Part shown: positions 42,799 to 52,176 of the stretch, in pieces
How the letters are laid out: every line of letters starts with the position of its first letter
How positions within the stretch are numbered: position 1 is the stretch's first letter
NCBI GenBank assembly: GCA_934317215.1
Contig: CAKREH010000021.1
Location: 1-59,651, forward strand
Reading direction: 5' to 3'
Source: an uncultured Roseburia sp.
GTDB taxonomy: Bacteria; Bacillota; Clostridia; Lachnospirales; Lachnospiraceae
Length of the DNA: 59,651 bases
Translations under genes and position numbers: made by a program
The notes under the pieces: generated by a model
Databases searched by the model: none
The model's input: the letters and a program-made list of their open reading frames with translations, nothing else
Told to the model about the DNA's origin: nothing

Positions 42799-43317
42799 TC
42801 AGCACTTCTCCGGTTCCGGATAATCTGCGCCGAAAGTCTCAACAGTAACAGTTTTCATGCGCTGTGGCTCTAAGGGTCTGTCACTGTAGTCAGTTGCTGT
42901 CTCTGCAATCTTATTTACGATATCCATTCCCTCAGTGATCTTGCCGAAAGCTGCATAAGCTCCGTCTAAGTGAGGAGAAGTTTTGTGCATGATGAAGAAC
43001 TGGCTGCCGGCGGAATCCGGATGCATAGCTCTTGCCATGGATAAAACGCCCTCTGTATGTTTCAGATCGTTTTTGAACCCGTTCTGGGAAAATTCACCTT
43101 TGATGTCATAGCCAGGGCCACCCATGCCGGTTCCGTCCGGACATCCACCCTGGATCATGAATCCTTTGATGACACGGTGGAAGATCAGTCCGTCATAATA
43201 ACCGCTTTTAATTAAGCTGATGAAGTTGTTGACAGTATTCGGGGCGATTTCCGGATACAGTTCCGCTTTCATGATATCGCCATTTTCCATTTCAATCGTA
43301 ACGATTGGATTTGCCAT
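42799..43317 (-). CDS. Peptidyl-prolyl cis-trans isomerase (cyclophilin)
   Basis: 172 aa. The ATG at 43317 follows AGAGG and gives MANPIVTIEMENG, a natural start; an extension to 43380 is unlikely. Cyclophilin motifs are FHRVIKGFMIQGG (catalytic Arg in FHR), SMARAMHPDSAGSQFF, and a loop where the cyclosporin-binding Trp is absent (HLDGAYAAFG). It has no signal peptide, so it is a cytoplasmic folding helper. Confidence 0.95.
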   Translation of the reverse strand: MANPIVTIEMENGDIMKAELYPEIAPNTVNNFISLIKSGYYDGLIFHRVIKGFMIQGGCPDGTGMGGPGYDIKGEFSQNGFKNDLKHTEGVLSMARAMHPDSAGSQFFIMHKTSPHLDGAYAAFGKITEGMDIVNKIAETATDYSDRPLEPQRMKTVTVETFGADYPEPEKC

Positions 43318-43560
43318 AATTGCGTACCTCTTTTCAAAATAATAGTACCTGCAGATATTTGCAGAGGCCTGCAGCATCATTACAGGATACCGCTTTATTG
43401 TAGCCGAAAAAAAACGAGTAGTAAAGTAAATAATTTAAGAAAATCTTTGCTTGAATTAAGCCTCTTTACAGGGTAACATAATATAGAGAAAAGTTTCACA
43501 CAAAAATGGGATAAGAGATTTTACGATATAAAACAGTTAAGAATTGGGAGGATTGGATAT

Positions 43561-44463
43561 TTGAGTTGTCAGAAAAGAAAGGAGTACACATTTTATGCGG
43601 TGCTGGCTGGAACATTTCTGCTGATCGCAGGAGCGTATGGTTCCGGTGAAAATCCTGCGCTGCAAAATGTGAAAGAGGTGGAAACGGTGGCAGAGAAGGC
43701 AGTCACCTGGCAGGAGTATGTGCCGGCAGTAAAATTGTATGCCGGGATTTTTACAAAGTTAGATGGGGAAGAATATGCCGTGATCGAAAAAAATAAAGAT
43801 GTTCTGGTGGCTGCTGCGAACAGAGGTTATTTTGATGAGACGGATGTTTACTCTTTTCTGCAGGGACCGAAATCCTGGGGAGAGGGACGGGCATGGTCCG
43901 GTGAATGGAGCAGCCAGTATGTGCGCGGTAATTATTTTGGCAATTTCGGGTGCGGACTGTGCTGCATGGCAAACATATACAGTACATTTTCGGGTCATAG
44001 CTGCTCGCCGTGGGACATGTTTATGTACGCAAGGGAGACTTCCGGTTACACGCCGACGAAAAAGATCGGTGCGATTGGCTGGGGCGATATGAAAACCGTC
44101 ATGCGCAAATGCGGATTTGACGCGGAACTATACACAAAGCCGCAGGATTATGAGACTTTTCAGAATCAGGTCAGATCAGCAAAGAGCGTGATCGTTTTAG
44201 TCAGCAGCCATAATGACAATACTTACTGGAAAAAGACAGGTGGTCATTATGTAAATATCTGCCTGTATAAAGAGGATACAGATACCGTATTTCTGTCCGA
44301 TCCGGCAGACCCGGATGGCAACCGGAATTATATACCGCTGCGCTACGCTTATGATGCATTAAAAACTGCCAGTCAGTATCAGTATTTACTGGTAAACGGT
44401 TATTCGGAGGAACAGAATCAGTGGAAACAGGATGGAATCGATGAGGCGTGGGTTGCGCCGTGA
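43561..44463 (+). CDS. Secreted C39-like cysteine peptidase domain protein
   Basis: 300 aa. The TTG start at 43561 is behind GGGAGG. There is one N-terminal hydrophobic segment (about 8-26). The catalytic-type Cys region is NFGCGLCCMANIYST and the His is in KKTGGHYVNICLY, followed by the Asp in FLSDPADPDGN, the pattern of peptidase C39-like family 2 domains. The substrate is unknown; a cell-wall or surface-protein function is plausible, since a NagZ-like gene follows. Confidence 0.75.
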   Translation: MSCQKRKEYTFYAVLAGTFLLIAGAYGSGENPALQNVKEVETVAEKAVTWQEYVPAVKLYAGIFTKLDGEEYAVIEKNKDVLVAAANRGYFDETDVYSFLQGPKSWGEGRAWSGEWSSQYVRGNYFGNFGCGLCCMANIYSTFSGHSCSPWDMFMYARETSGYTPTKKIGAIGWGDMKTVMRKCGFDAELYTKPQDYETFQNQVRSAKSVIVLVSSHNDNTYWKKTGGHYVNICLYKEDTDTVFLSDPADPDGNRNYIPLRYAYDALKTASQYQYLLVNGYSEEQNQWKQDGIDEAWVAP

Positions 44464-44566
44464 CAATGACATTTGTTATAATGGCGGTATATTTTGGTGA
44501 AAAAATAAATTTTGACAGCAGTGAAGAAATTGGAAACGTTAGAAATTTTGTTAGAATGGAGAAAAT

Positions 44567-45859
44567 ATGAATCAGGAAGAAAGAAGGCAGAAAAGACGGA
44601 ATGAGTTCAAACATGCGGCAGTGGTGGTTACTGTATTTATACTGGTTTTAGCAGCCGTGCTTGCAGGAGGAGCAGCAGCCTTACATAAGTTTTTGCCAAA
44701 GGGTACCAATGCAGCAAAGACACAGGACACACAGAGTACAGAAATTCTGGATGACGGACAGACATCACAGAATGGAAGTGACGTGGCAGAACCTGCAGTG
44801 GATCCGTTAGCCGAGCAGGCATCACAGTTTGTATCGGGTATGTCCTTAGAGGATAAGGTGGCACAGATGTTTGTTCTGACCCCGGAAGCATTGACGGGAT
44901 ATACCAGTGTGACGGCAGCCGGAGATACGACAAAAGCAGCATACGGAAACAGACCGGTCGGAGGTCTGATCTACATGGCGGATAATCTTCTCAGTACAGA
45001 ACAGACGACGGAGATGCTTACCAATATGCAGAATATTGCCATGGAGCGGACTGGTCTGCCGGTATTCTTAAGTGTGGACGAGGAAGGCGGAACGGTTGCA
45101 AGAGTAGCGGCAAATGAAGCATTTGGCGTGACAAATGTTGGAAACATGAGTGATATCGGTGCGGCTGGTGATGCGCAGAAAGCATACGATGCCGGTGTTA
45201 CGATCGGAAACTATTTAAAACAGCTTGGCTTTAATGTGGACTATGCGCCGGTAGCGGATGTTCTTACCAATCCGGATAATACAGCGATCGGAACCAGATC
45301 GTTTGGTTCGGATGCGTCTGTGGTGGCAGATATGGTCACAAAAGAACTTGAGGGACTAAGCAGCCAGGGCGTTTTCGGCACAGTAAAACATTTTCCGGGT
45401 CAGGGAGGTGTCTCCGGGGATTCCCATGACGGAGCGGTGACGTTGGACAAGTTCTTAGAAGAATTGATGCAGACGGAACTTGTTCCATTCCAGAAAGCGG
45501 TGGAAAACGGTGTATCGTTTGTGATGGTCGGACACATTTCTGTTCCGCAGGTAGTCGGAGATAACACACCGGCATCCCTGTCACAGATGATGGTGAGTAA
45601 TGTGCTGCGGGAGCAGCTCGGCTATCAGGGGATCGTGATCACGGATGCCATGAACATGGGTGCGGTCACCGGAACCTACACGGCAGACCAGGCAGCAGTC
45701 ATGGCAGTCAATGCCGGCGTGGATATGATCTTAATGCCGCAGGATTATGAGACAGCATATAACGGACTGCTTAAGGCGGTGCAGGATGGAACGATTACAG
45801 AGGAACGCATCAACGAATCTGTGGAACGCATTGTAAAAGTGAAGCTGCAGATGCAGTAA
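44567..45859 (+). CDS. GH3 beta-N-acetylhexosaminidase (NagZ-like), membrane anchored
   Basis: 430 aa. N-terminal membrane anchor (about 16-38), a Thr/Gln/Asp linker, then a single GH3 barrel (about 80-430). The motif KHFPGQGGVSGDSHDG provides the His-Asp acid/base pair of NagZ, and ITDAMNMGAV carries the nucleophile Asp. It should remove N-acetylglucosamine from muropeptides outside the membrane, as in Gram-positive NagZ/YbbD. No second GH3 domain. Upstream neighbour is the C39-like secreted protein. Confidence 0.93.
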   Translation: MNQEERRQKRRNEFKHAAVVVTVFILVLAAVLAGGAAALHKFLPKGTNAAKTQDTQSTEILDDGQTSQNGSDVAEPAVDPLAEQASQFVSGMSLEDKVAQMFVLTPEALTGYTSVTAAGDTTKAAYGNRPVGGLIYMADNLLSTEQTTEMLTNMQNIAMERTGLPVFLSVDEEGGTVARVAANEAFGVTNVGNMSDIGAAGDAQKAYDAGVTIGNYLKQLGFNVDYAPVADVLTNPDNTAIGTRSFGSDASVVADMVTKELEGLSSQGVFGTVKHFPGQGGVSGDSHDGAVTLDKFLEELMQTELVPFQKAVENGVSFVMVGHISVPQVVGDNTPASLSQMMVSNVLREQLGYQGIVITDAMNMGAVTGTYTADQAAVMAVNAGVDMILMPQDYETAYNGLLKAVQDGTITEERINESVERIVKVKLQMQ

Positions 45860-45936
45860 ACCAGACTTTACAAACAACGAAAAAAATAGGATAATAGTAT
45901 TAAATTTTACAGTTGAGATACGAATGGGGATACGAC

Positions 45937-46695
45937 ATGGAAATAAAGCGCGTAGGAGAAAATAAAATCAGATGTGCCCTGACCGAGAATGAGATCCGGG
46001 ATATGGGCTTTGATATTGATGAGATCATTGGAAATGGAGAAGCAACACAGAGGTTTATGCGTGTTGTATTAAAAATCGTGGAGGAACAGGAAAACATCAG
46101 CCTGGAAAATATTTCCCCGATGGTAAAAGCGGAACTGCTCTCCGATCACAGTATGGCAATCACGTTTGGCGGAGATTCTGATATGAGTTTTCAGCAGCTG
46201 ATGGATGCGATTTCAGATCTGGTCAGCCAGATGACACCGGAGAAGATGCAGGAGTTTAAAAGCCTGAGCAGGGAAGATCGGCAGAATGTGCTGGATGCTT
46301 TTTTAGACCAGAAAAAAGATGTGCAGGAAGAGGATGCACCAGAAGAAAAGCTGGAAGAAGAGAAAAAGAAACAGGCGAAGAAAGAGCAGAAAAAGATAAA
46401 AAACAGGCAGATGGTCTGTGCACTCCGGTTCTTTGATTTGGATGAGGCATCGCGTATGGGAAGAGCTTGTTTTGAGGAGATTTTTCCGAAGAGCAGCCTT
46501 TACCGGTTAGAGGGTGCGTACTATCTGATCATGGATTTTTCAAAGGTTCCGAGGGATGAAATGAGGGCATTTGCGTTCGGTGCAGTAGAGTATGATGAGG
46601 GCAGAATTTCAGAGATAGGACAAATCTCCTATATCCGTGAACACGGAGATTGTATTGTTAAAAAAGAGGCACTGCAAACGCTGATGGCGTTGTAA
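45937..46695 (+). CDS. mecA: MecA-like adaptor protein
   Basis: 252 aa. The ATG at 45937 gives MEIKRVGENKIRCALTENEI; a TTG at 45913 is less likely. The N-terminal domain (1-100) and C-terminal domain (about 155-250) fit MecA adaptors, joined by a highly charged Glu/Lys linker (EEKLEEEKKKQAKKEQKK). MecA hands substrates to ClpC for proteolysis. The ribosome binding site GGGGAT is only moderate. No clpC in the window. Confidence 0.85.
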   Translation: MEIKRVGENKIRCALTENEIRDMGFDIDEIIGNGEATQRFMRVVLKIVEEQENISLENISPMVKAELLSDHSMAITFGGDSDMSFQQLMDAISDLVSQMTPEKMQEFKSLSREDRQNVLDAFLDQKKDVQEEDAPEEKLEEEKKKQAKKEQKKIKNRQMVCALRFFDLDEASRMGRACFEEIFPKSSLYRLEGAYYLIMDFSKVPRDEMRAFAFGAVEYDEGRISEIGQISYIREHGDCIVKKEALQTLMAL

Positions 46696-46916
46696 CAAAT
46701 GAATAAAAGATAGTTTGTAAATAGGCAAAACAGGAAAATCCATCTTTAAAATTTGGTGAAATTGCCGAACAAGTTGATGCCCTGAATTTTACCAGATATG
46801 CTATTATGTCATAGGTGCGTGCACGGCATCTGGTTATACTTATGACAAAAGATCTATCATATTCAGGTAGGTCAGAGATGACAGTATAGAATAAGAGCAG
46901 GAGATGGAGAGGCGTT

Positions 46917-47099
46917 ATGAGCAGAGAGCAGCTTTTGGAACTCGAAGACATGAAAAGGGGACTTTTAGTACAGGCATATCGCATGAAACAGGAGTGCCCG
47001 CATATGTCGCCAGTGGGATTAGAGCATGAAATGTATGCGGCTATTATGGCAGAGGTAAGAGATATTACAGCCAGAATACAAAGATCTGCAGAAGCATAG
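46917..47099 (+). CDS. Small helical protein, 60 aa
   Basis: Good ribosome binding site GGAGAGG before the ATG. The protein is a helical, charged 60-mer (LLELEDMKRGLLVQAYRMKQ) with no signal or known motif. Followed by a strong terminator, so it forms its own unit. Function not assigned. Conserved helix-loop-helix shape recalls small regulators such as Spo0E-like proteins, but their S-Q-x-L-D motif is absent. Confidence 0.5.
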   Translation: MSREQLLELEDMKRGLLVQAYRMKQECPHMSPVGLEHEMYAAIMAEVRDITARIQRSAEA

Positions 47100-47131
47100 C
47101 GGAACATAAAAGTGAATATTGTATGGATGAT

Positions 47132-47186
47132 ACAAAAGAAGGATCGGTCAATGGAATGAGGTACGTTGGCTGATCCTTCTTTTGTG
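47132..47186 (+). terminator. Terminator before V-ATPase operon
   Basis: ACAAAAGAAGGATC...CAA pairs with TTG...GATCCTTCTTTTGT, a long near-perfect stem. Confidence 0.85.
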
Positions 47187-47241
47187 TCGAAAAAAAGAGT
47201 CTGTTTTTTATATTGACTGAAAAAATAGCGGAAATAATGCC

Positions 47242-47270
47242 TTGCTATCAGATTAAGAAACGAATATAAT
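47242..47270 (+). promoter_or_regulatory. Promoter of V-ATPase operon
   Basis: -35 TTGCTA, 17-bp spacer, -10 TATAAT. Confidence 0.65.
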
Positions 47271-47330
47271 TAATATATCAGTAATTTTTGGGGAACGTAA
47301 TAGACAGCAGAAAGGTTACAGGGGTTTTTC

Positions 47331-47642
47331 ATGAATGAGATCATTACGAAACTTGGTGAGATCGAAAAGAAGGCAGAGTCAATTCTGACGGATGCAGCTG
47401 CAGAAAAAGAAAAGATGTTAAAACAGTTAGAATTTGATAAATGTGAGATGGATGGACGATATGCTTCCATGAGACAAAAACAGGAAGAAGAGATCAGACA
47501 GCAGCTTTTATCGGAAGCTGAGACTAAAATTACACGGCAGAGAGAATATTATGAAGCGGCAAAAAGACAGTTAGAAGAGGATTTTGCGCAGAAGAAAGAC
47601 ACTCTTGCGGAGGAGATTTTTGAGAGCATTATAAGTCCCTGA
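47331..47642 (+). CDS. V-type ATPase peripheral stalk subunit G/H
   Basis: 103 aa, almost entirely a coiled coil rich in Glu, Lys, Gln (KAESILTDAAAEKEKMLKQL). By size, composition and position at the head of the operon it corresponds to the small stalk subunit (AtpH/NtpF-type), which pairs with subunit E. The ribosome binding site is weak (CAGGGG). Confidence 0.75.
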   Translation: MNEIITKLGEIEKKAESILTDAAAEKEKMLKQLEFDKCEMDGRYASMRQKQEEEIRQQLLSEAETKITRQREYYEAAKRQLEEDFAQKKDTLAEEIFESIISP

Positions 47643-47697
47643 TGTGTGCGTGACAGGTGGCATAGAAAAAAGCAGCGTGGCGGAATGGGGGAAGACG

Positions 47698-48732
47698 ATG
47701 GCAGGAGGACTGTTAGAGTACAGTGGTCTGGTAACAAAAACAAAGGCTATGCGCGCAAGACTGCTTAATGCAGATGATTATGCGGCAATCTCCGAATATG
47801 AGTCGGTGACAGACTTTATTGCTTTTTTGCGGGAACAGCCTGCTTATAAGCCGGTCTTTGAACAGCATGGCGAAGTGGCGCACCGCGGACAGGTGGAGGC
47901 GGTGATCCGGGATTCACTTTATATGGATTATTGTAAGCTGTACCGTTTTTCGGGTGTGCAGCCAAGAAGTGCATTGCAGTTTGTGTTTTCTCGCTATGAG
48001 ATCAATGTGATAAAAAACTGCCTGCAGTCGGCGATGGAAGGAAATGGGCGTGAGATTACGGTAAGCGGGGGATTTTTTGAACGGCATGCAGATTTTGACT
48101 TAAAAGCGGTGATGGCGGCAAACAGTGTGCAGGAGCTGATCCAGGCGGTGACAGGAACGGAATATGAAAGTCTGTTAAAGGAATTAGAATGTGCAGCAGA
48201 AAAAAGTTATGCAGATTACGCATTTGCACTTGATATTTATTACTATAAAAAAGTATGGAAAGAGATCACGAAGATTTCCGATAAGGAGACAAGGCAGATC
48301 TTAGAACAGATTTTCGGGACAGAGATCGACTGGCAGAATCTGATGTGGATGTACCGTGCGAAGCGGTTTTATTCGATGGGAGAAGCAGATGTGAAAAAAC
48401 ATCAGATCCCGGTAAGCTGCCGATTGAGAGCTGCTGAGACGAAACGGCTTTTAGAGACGGAGACTGCAGAGCAATTTGTGGAATTCGTCCGGCAGACTGC
48501 GTATTTTCGCGGAAAACAGGCGGTGTTAGAGCCGGAAGATGAACTGACGTGGGAGAGAGTCATGATAAGGACATATGAGAAAATATGCAAAAAGCATCCA
48601 ATGTCCGTGGCACCGGTTCTGCGTTATCTGTATGAAAAAGAGCATGAGATCGACCTTTTAACGACGGCATTGGAAGGAATCCGTTACCGTATACCGCCGC
48701 ATGAGATACGCGGTCTGATCTTTGCGATGTGA
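47698..48732 (+). CDS. ntpC: V-type ATPase subunit C (d-like)
   Basis: 344 aa. The ATG at 47698 follows GGGGGA; a longer frame from 47644 is not needed. The helical protein contains the Y-x-x-A/V-R-x-R-like opening (VTKTKAMRARLL) and an ending LYEKEHEIDLLTTALEGIRY of the C/AC39 family. It forms the socket between the central stalk and the membrane ring. Confidence 0.9.
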   Translation: MAGGLLEYSGLVTKTKAMRARLLNADDYAAISEYESVTDFIAFLREQPAYKPVFEQHGEVAHRGQVEAVIRDSLYMDYCKLYRFSGVQPRSALQFVFSRYEINVIKNCLQSAMEGNGREITVSGGFFERHADFDLKAVMAANSVQELIQAVTGTEYESLLKELECAAEKSYADYAFALDIYYYKKVWKEITKISDKETRQILEQIFGTEIDWQNLMWMYRAKRFYSMGEADVKKHQIPVSCRLRAAETKRLLETETAEQFVEFVRQTAYFRGKQAVLEPEDELTWERVMIRTYEKICKKHPMSVAPVLRYLYEKEHEIDLLTTALEGIRYRIPPHEIRGLIFAM

Positions 48733-48783
48733 GTATAAAAGCCATCGCGGTAAACACTGTGATGATGGGATGGAGGGGTGCAA

Positions 48784-50721
48784 GTGGTAGAGAAAATGAA
48801 GCTGCTTCATATTACCGGGCCGAAAAATGATATCGACCGTGTGATGGAGCAGTATCTGAGCAGATATGAGATACATTTTGAAAATGCCGCATCAGGATTT
48901 GGCATATCCGGTCATGTGAGACCGTTTGCAGAGACAAATATCTACAAGGATGCTTGTACAAAGGCACAGGCACTGTGGGAACACTTAAAGGACGAGCCAG
49001 GCGGGACAGCCGACTATGCCGTGCCGGTAAAAATGGAGCCTGCGGAAGCGGAAAAAGTGGTGGAAGCGGCATACCGGCTGACAGATGAGATCGTGAAACG
49101 CCAGGAAGAAGTGCGGAAGAAACGCATGAAGAATCAGAGCCTGATGGATCAGATCGCACCGTTTCGACGGCTTGATTACGAATTTAAAAAAATTCTGGAA
49201 TTTCAGTTTATCGCATTCCGTTTTGGAAGGATCGCAAGAGAGCATTATCAGAAACTCGAACGCTATATCCATGATACCGATCATGTATTATTTTATGAAT
49301 GTGACAGTGACGAGGCATATGTGTGGGGCGGCTATTTTGTGCCGAGAGTCTACGCAAAAGAAGTAGATGCGGTGTGCCTGTCGTTTCATTTTGAGCGTGT
49401 CTATATACCGGATTCCTTTGACGGAACACCGGAGAGTGCTTATCAGGAGGCATTGCAGAAAAAACAGGCATATGACGAGGAAGAGCAGAAGTTAAAAAAG
49501 CAGCTTCATGATACCTTGGAAAAACATGCCGGAAAGATCGCGGGTGCATGTGCCGCATTAGAGCATTACTGCAGCAATTTTGATGTGCGTAAGTTTGCAG
49601 TCTGCACGACACCCGGAAGAAAGCCGGGAGAGCAGACCGAATACTACATTTTATATGGATGGATGAGCGCAGATGATGCCAGAAAATTAGAAAAAGAGAC
49701 GGCGGAAGATTCGAAGATCCATGTGATGGAGGAAGATGTGGAAGATCATATGTCCGTCAGCCCGCCAACGAAGTTAAAGAACCCGGCATTGTTTAAGCCA
49801 TTTGAGATGTTTGTGGAAATGTACGGACTTCCGGCATATCAGGAGATGGATCCGACCATATTTATTGCGCTTACTTACACGCTGATGTTCGGGATCATGT
49901 TCGGCGATGTCGGGCAGGGGCTGTGTCTTTTGATCGGAGGATTTGTTTTTTACCGCGTTAAACATATGAATCTTGGAGCAATTTTATCGTTAGCCGGCAT
50001 CTGGTCTACGGTATTCGGTTTTATGTACGGCAGCGTGTTTGGATTCGAGGATATCTTAAAACCCGTATGGATGCGCCCGATGGATAACATTATGACGACA
50101 CTGATGTTAGCGATCGGATTTGGAATGTTTCTGATCCTTGCTGCAATGGTCTTAAATATCATCAATGCCGTGCGTGCGAAAGATGTGGGACGGATTCTTT
50201 TTAGTCCGAGCGGAGTCGCTGGTATTTTGTGTTACGGATGTGCGGTTTTATGCATTGTACTTTATGCGCTGGGAAAACCGGTTCCGGCTACCGGCATTCT
50301 TGCTGTTTTTGTCGGAGTGCCGCTCATTGCAATCCTTTTGAAAGAACCGCTTACGAATCTGCTTGAACGAAAGAAAAAGCTGTTTCCGGAAGGCGAGGGC
50401 AAGGCGATGTTTTTTGTGGAATCTCTCGTGGAATTGTTTGATGTGGTATTAAGTTATGCGACGAACAGTATATCCTTTGTCCGTGTCGGAGCGTTTGCAC
50501 TCAGCCATGCGGGCATGATGGGAGTGGTGCTGACGCTCGCCGGATATGAGAGTGGTTCGCCGAACTGGATCGTTGTGGTACTTGGAAATATCGTCGTGAC
50601 AGGTCTTGAGGGACTCGTCGTAGGGATTCAGGTATTAAGACTTGAATATTATGAGATGTTCAGCCGTTTTTATCAGGGAACCGGAAAGCCGTTTGTGGCA
50701 TTTTCCGGAAACAGGAAATAG
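48784..50721 (+). CDS. ntpI: V-type ATPase subunit I (a)
   Basis: 645 aa. The GTG at 48784 was chosen over one at 48778, which nearly touches GGAGG. The N-terminal half is a soluble coiled-coil arm; the C-terminal half has about seven membrane helices. The essential Arg region is in NSISFVRVGAFALSHAGM. It forms the half-channels for ions next to the K ring. Confidence 0.94.
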   Translation: MVEKMKLLHITGPKNDIDRVMEQYLSRYEIHFENAASGFGISGHVRPFAETNIYKDACTKAQALWEHLKDEPGGTADYAVPVKMEPAEAEKVVEAAYRLTDEIVKRQEEVRKKRMKNQSLMDQIAPFRRLDYEFKKILEFQFIAFRFGRIAREHYQKLERYIHDTDHVLFYECDSDEAYVWGGYFVPRVYAKEVDAVCLSFHFERVYIPDSFDGTPESAYQEALQKKQAYDEEEQKLKKQLHDTLEKHAGKIAGACAALEHYCSNFDVRKFAVCTTPGRKPGEQTEYYILYGWMSADDARKLEKETAEDSKIHVMEEDVEDHMSVSPPTKLKNPALFKPFEMFVEMYGLPAYQEMDPTIFIALTYTLMFGIMFGDVGQGLCLLIGGFVFYRVKHMNLGAILSLAGIWSTVFGFMYGSVFGFEDILKPVWMRPMDNIMTTLMLAIGFGMFLILAAMVLNIINAVRAKDVGRILFSPSGVAGILCYGCAVLCIVLYALGKPVPATGILAVFVGVPLIAILLKEPLTNLLERKKKLFPEGEGKAMFFVESLVELFDVVLSYATNSISFVRVGAFALSHAGMMGVVLTLAGYESGSPNWIVVVLGNIVVTGLEGLVVGIQVLRLEYYEMFSRFYQGTGKPFVAFSGNRK

Positions 50722-50735
50722 GAGGAGAAAAAGAT

Positions 50736-51149
50736 ATGGCAGCAAAAATAACACTGGTGGCAATTTTAATTTTCAGTATGGTGATCCCTTTTTTGGGATA
50801 TGTGCTCGGAAACAGGAAAGAGAAAAGTTTTAAGGCATCTCTTGCGGTAAATTTGGTTCTGTTTTTCGGAACAGTTGTGGTGGCAGATATGCTGCTTTTT
50901 AGCGGACATATCTATGCTGCATCCGATACAGCGGCATCCGCAGCAGAGGGATGGAGATACATGGCGGCAGCACTGTCAACCGGACTTTCCTGTATCGGTG
51001 CCGGTGTGGCAGTTGCGAGTGCGGCATCCGCAGCGATCGGAGCACTGAGCGAGGATTCAGGTATTATGGGTAAGGCGCTGATCTTCGTTGCGCTGGCAGA
51101 ATCTATCGCACTGTATGGGCTTTTGATCTCATTTTCCATTCTGGGATAA
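50736..51149 (+). CDS. ntpK: V-type ATPase subunit K (c ring)
   Basis: 137 aa with four membrane helices. The ion-binding Glu122 is in helix 4 (VALAESIALYG). The second hairpin (GAGVAVASAASAAIG) is the usual proteolipid, whereas the first hairpin (residues 5-55) lacks Gly/Ala packing motifs and looks unrelated. Strong GGAGG. Whether H+ or Na+ is moved cannot be decided here. Confidence 0.9.
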   Translation: MAAKITLVAILIFSMVIPFLGYVLGNRKEKSFKASLAVNLVLFFGTVVVADMLLFSGHIYAASDTAASAAEGWRYMAAALSTGLSCIGAGVAVASAASAAIGALSEDSGIMGKALIFVALAESIALYGLLISFSILG

Positions 51150-51176
51150 AAGAGACGGGAAGGATGGCGGATTTCC

Positions 51177-51485
51177 ATGAGGATGTATTTGATCAGCGAC
51201 AATATAGACACATACACGGGGATGCGGCTTTCCGGTGTTGAGGGTGTGGTCGTGCATGAGAGAGAAGAACTTGAAGAAGCACTTTCCTTTGTGACGGGAC
51301 AGCCGGATATCGGGATCGTACTGCTGACAGAAAAACTTGGCAGGAATTTTCCGGAACTGGTAAATGATCTAAAACTGAGCCGGAGAACACCGCTGTTTGT
51401 GGAGATCCCGGACAGGCACGGAAGCGGCAGAAGCAAGAATTTTATTACGGATTATGTCAGTCAGGCAATCGGGCTGAAACTGTAA
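51177..51485 (+). CDS. V-type ATPase subunit F
   Basis: 102 aa Rossmann-like fold: MRMYLISDNIDTYTGMRLSGVE, then DIGIVLLTEKL and TPLFVEIPD. Subunit F binds D in the central stalk. Located between K and E as is usual in bacterial V-ATPase operons. Confidence 0.9.
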   Translation: MRMYLISDNIDTYTGMRLSGVEGVVVHEREELEEALSFVTGQPDIGIVLLTEKLGRNFPELVNDLKLSRRTPLFVEIPDRHGSGRSKNFITDYVSQAIGLKL

Positions 51486-51500
51486 ACGGGGGATGGATGC

Positions 51501-52067
51501 ATGGAGATCAATGAAAAACTGGAAGTTTTTTTTAGAGCTGCGATCGGTGCTGCAAACAGCCAGAGCGAGTCGATGCTCGATGAGCAGAAAAATATTTATC
51601 AGTCAGCAATGGAAGAACATGAGCAGTCCTGCCGTGATGCACTTGAAAATTCAAGACGCATTTTCTTAGAAAAACAGAAAAAAGAAGCAAACCGCAGGGC
51701 GGCAGAGCAGACAATGGCGTGGAAGAAAGAGTATCAGGCGCAGAAAGAGCAGAAAACAGAAGAATTATTTGAAATGGTAATGGAAAAACTCACGTCATAC
51801 CGGAAGACGGATGGGTATGAAGCGTTTTTGCTCACACAGATAGACAAGGCGAAAGAGTTTGCACAGGGAGCGGATCTGACGGTGTATATCAGTCCTTCCG
51901 ATCAGACAAAACAGGTGATGTTAGAGGAAAAATGCGGATGCAGGATAGAGATTGCAAAGGATGAATTTCTTGGCGGCATGCGGGCGGTCATCCCGGCAAA
52001 AAATGTTTTGATCGATGAGTCATTTGCAGAGAGAATGAAACGCGCGCGGGAAACATGCTGGCTGTGA
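51501..52067 (+). CDS. ntpE: V-type ATPase subunit E
   Basis: 188 aa. The N-terminal two thirds form a long coiled coil (about 10-105), and the C-terminal globular part contains GGMRAVIPAKNVLIDESF, the conserved E-subunit patch. It pairs with G/H as the outer stalk. A 109-bp gap to subunit A follows. Confidence 0.88.
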   Translation: MEINEKLEVFFRAAIGAANSQSESMLDEQKNIYQSAMEEHEQSCRDALENSRRIFLEKQKKEANRRAAEQTMAWKKEYQAQKEQKTEELFEMVMEKLTSYRKTDGYEAFLLTQIDKAKEFAQGADLTVYISPSDQTKQVMLEEKCGCRIEIAKDEFLGGMRAVIPAKNVLIDESFAERMKRARETCWL

Positions 52068-52176
52068 TATGCAGCGGGAAAAGCAGGATGTGCTTATGTT
52101 TTGACTTGTTATTCAGACGCAATAGTTGTTTTCAAAAAATAATGCAGAAACGAAGAATTAGTGTAGAGGATCAGGC

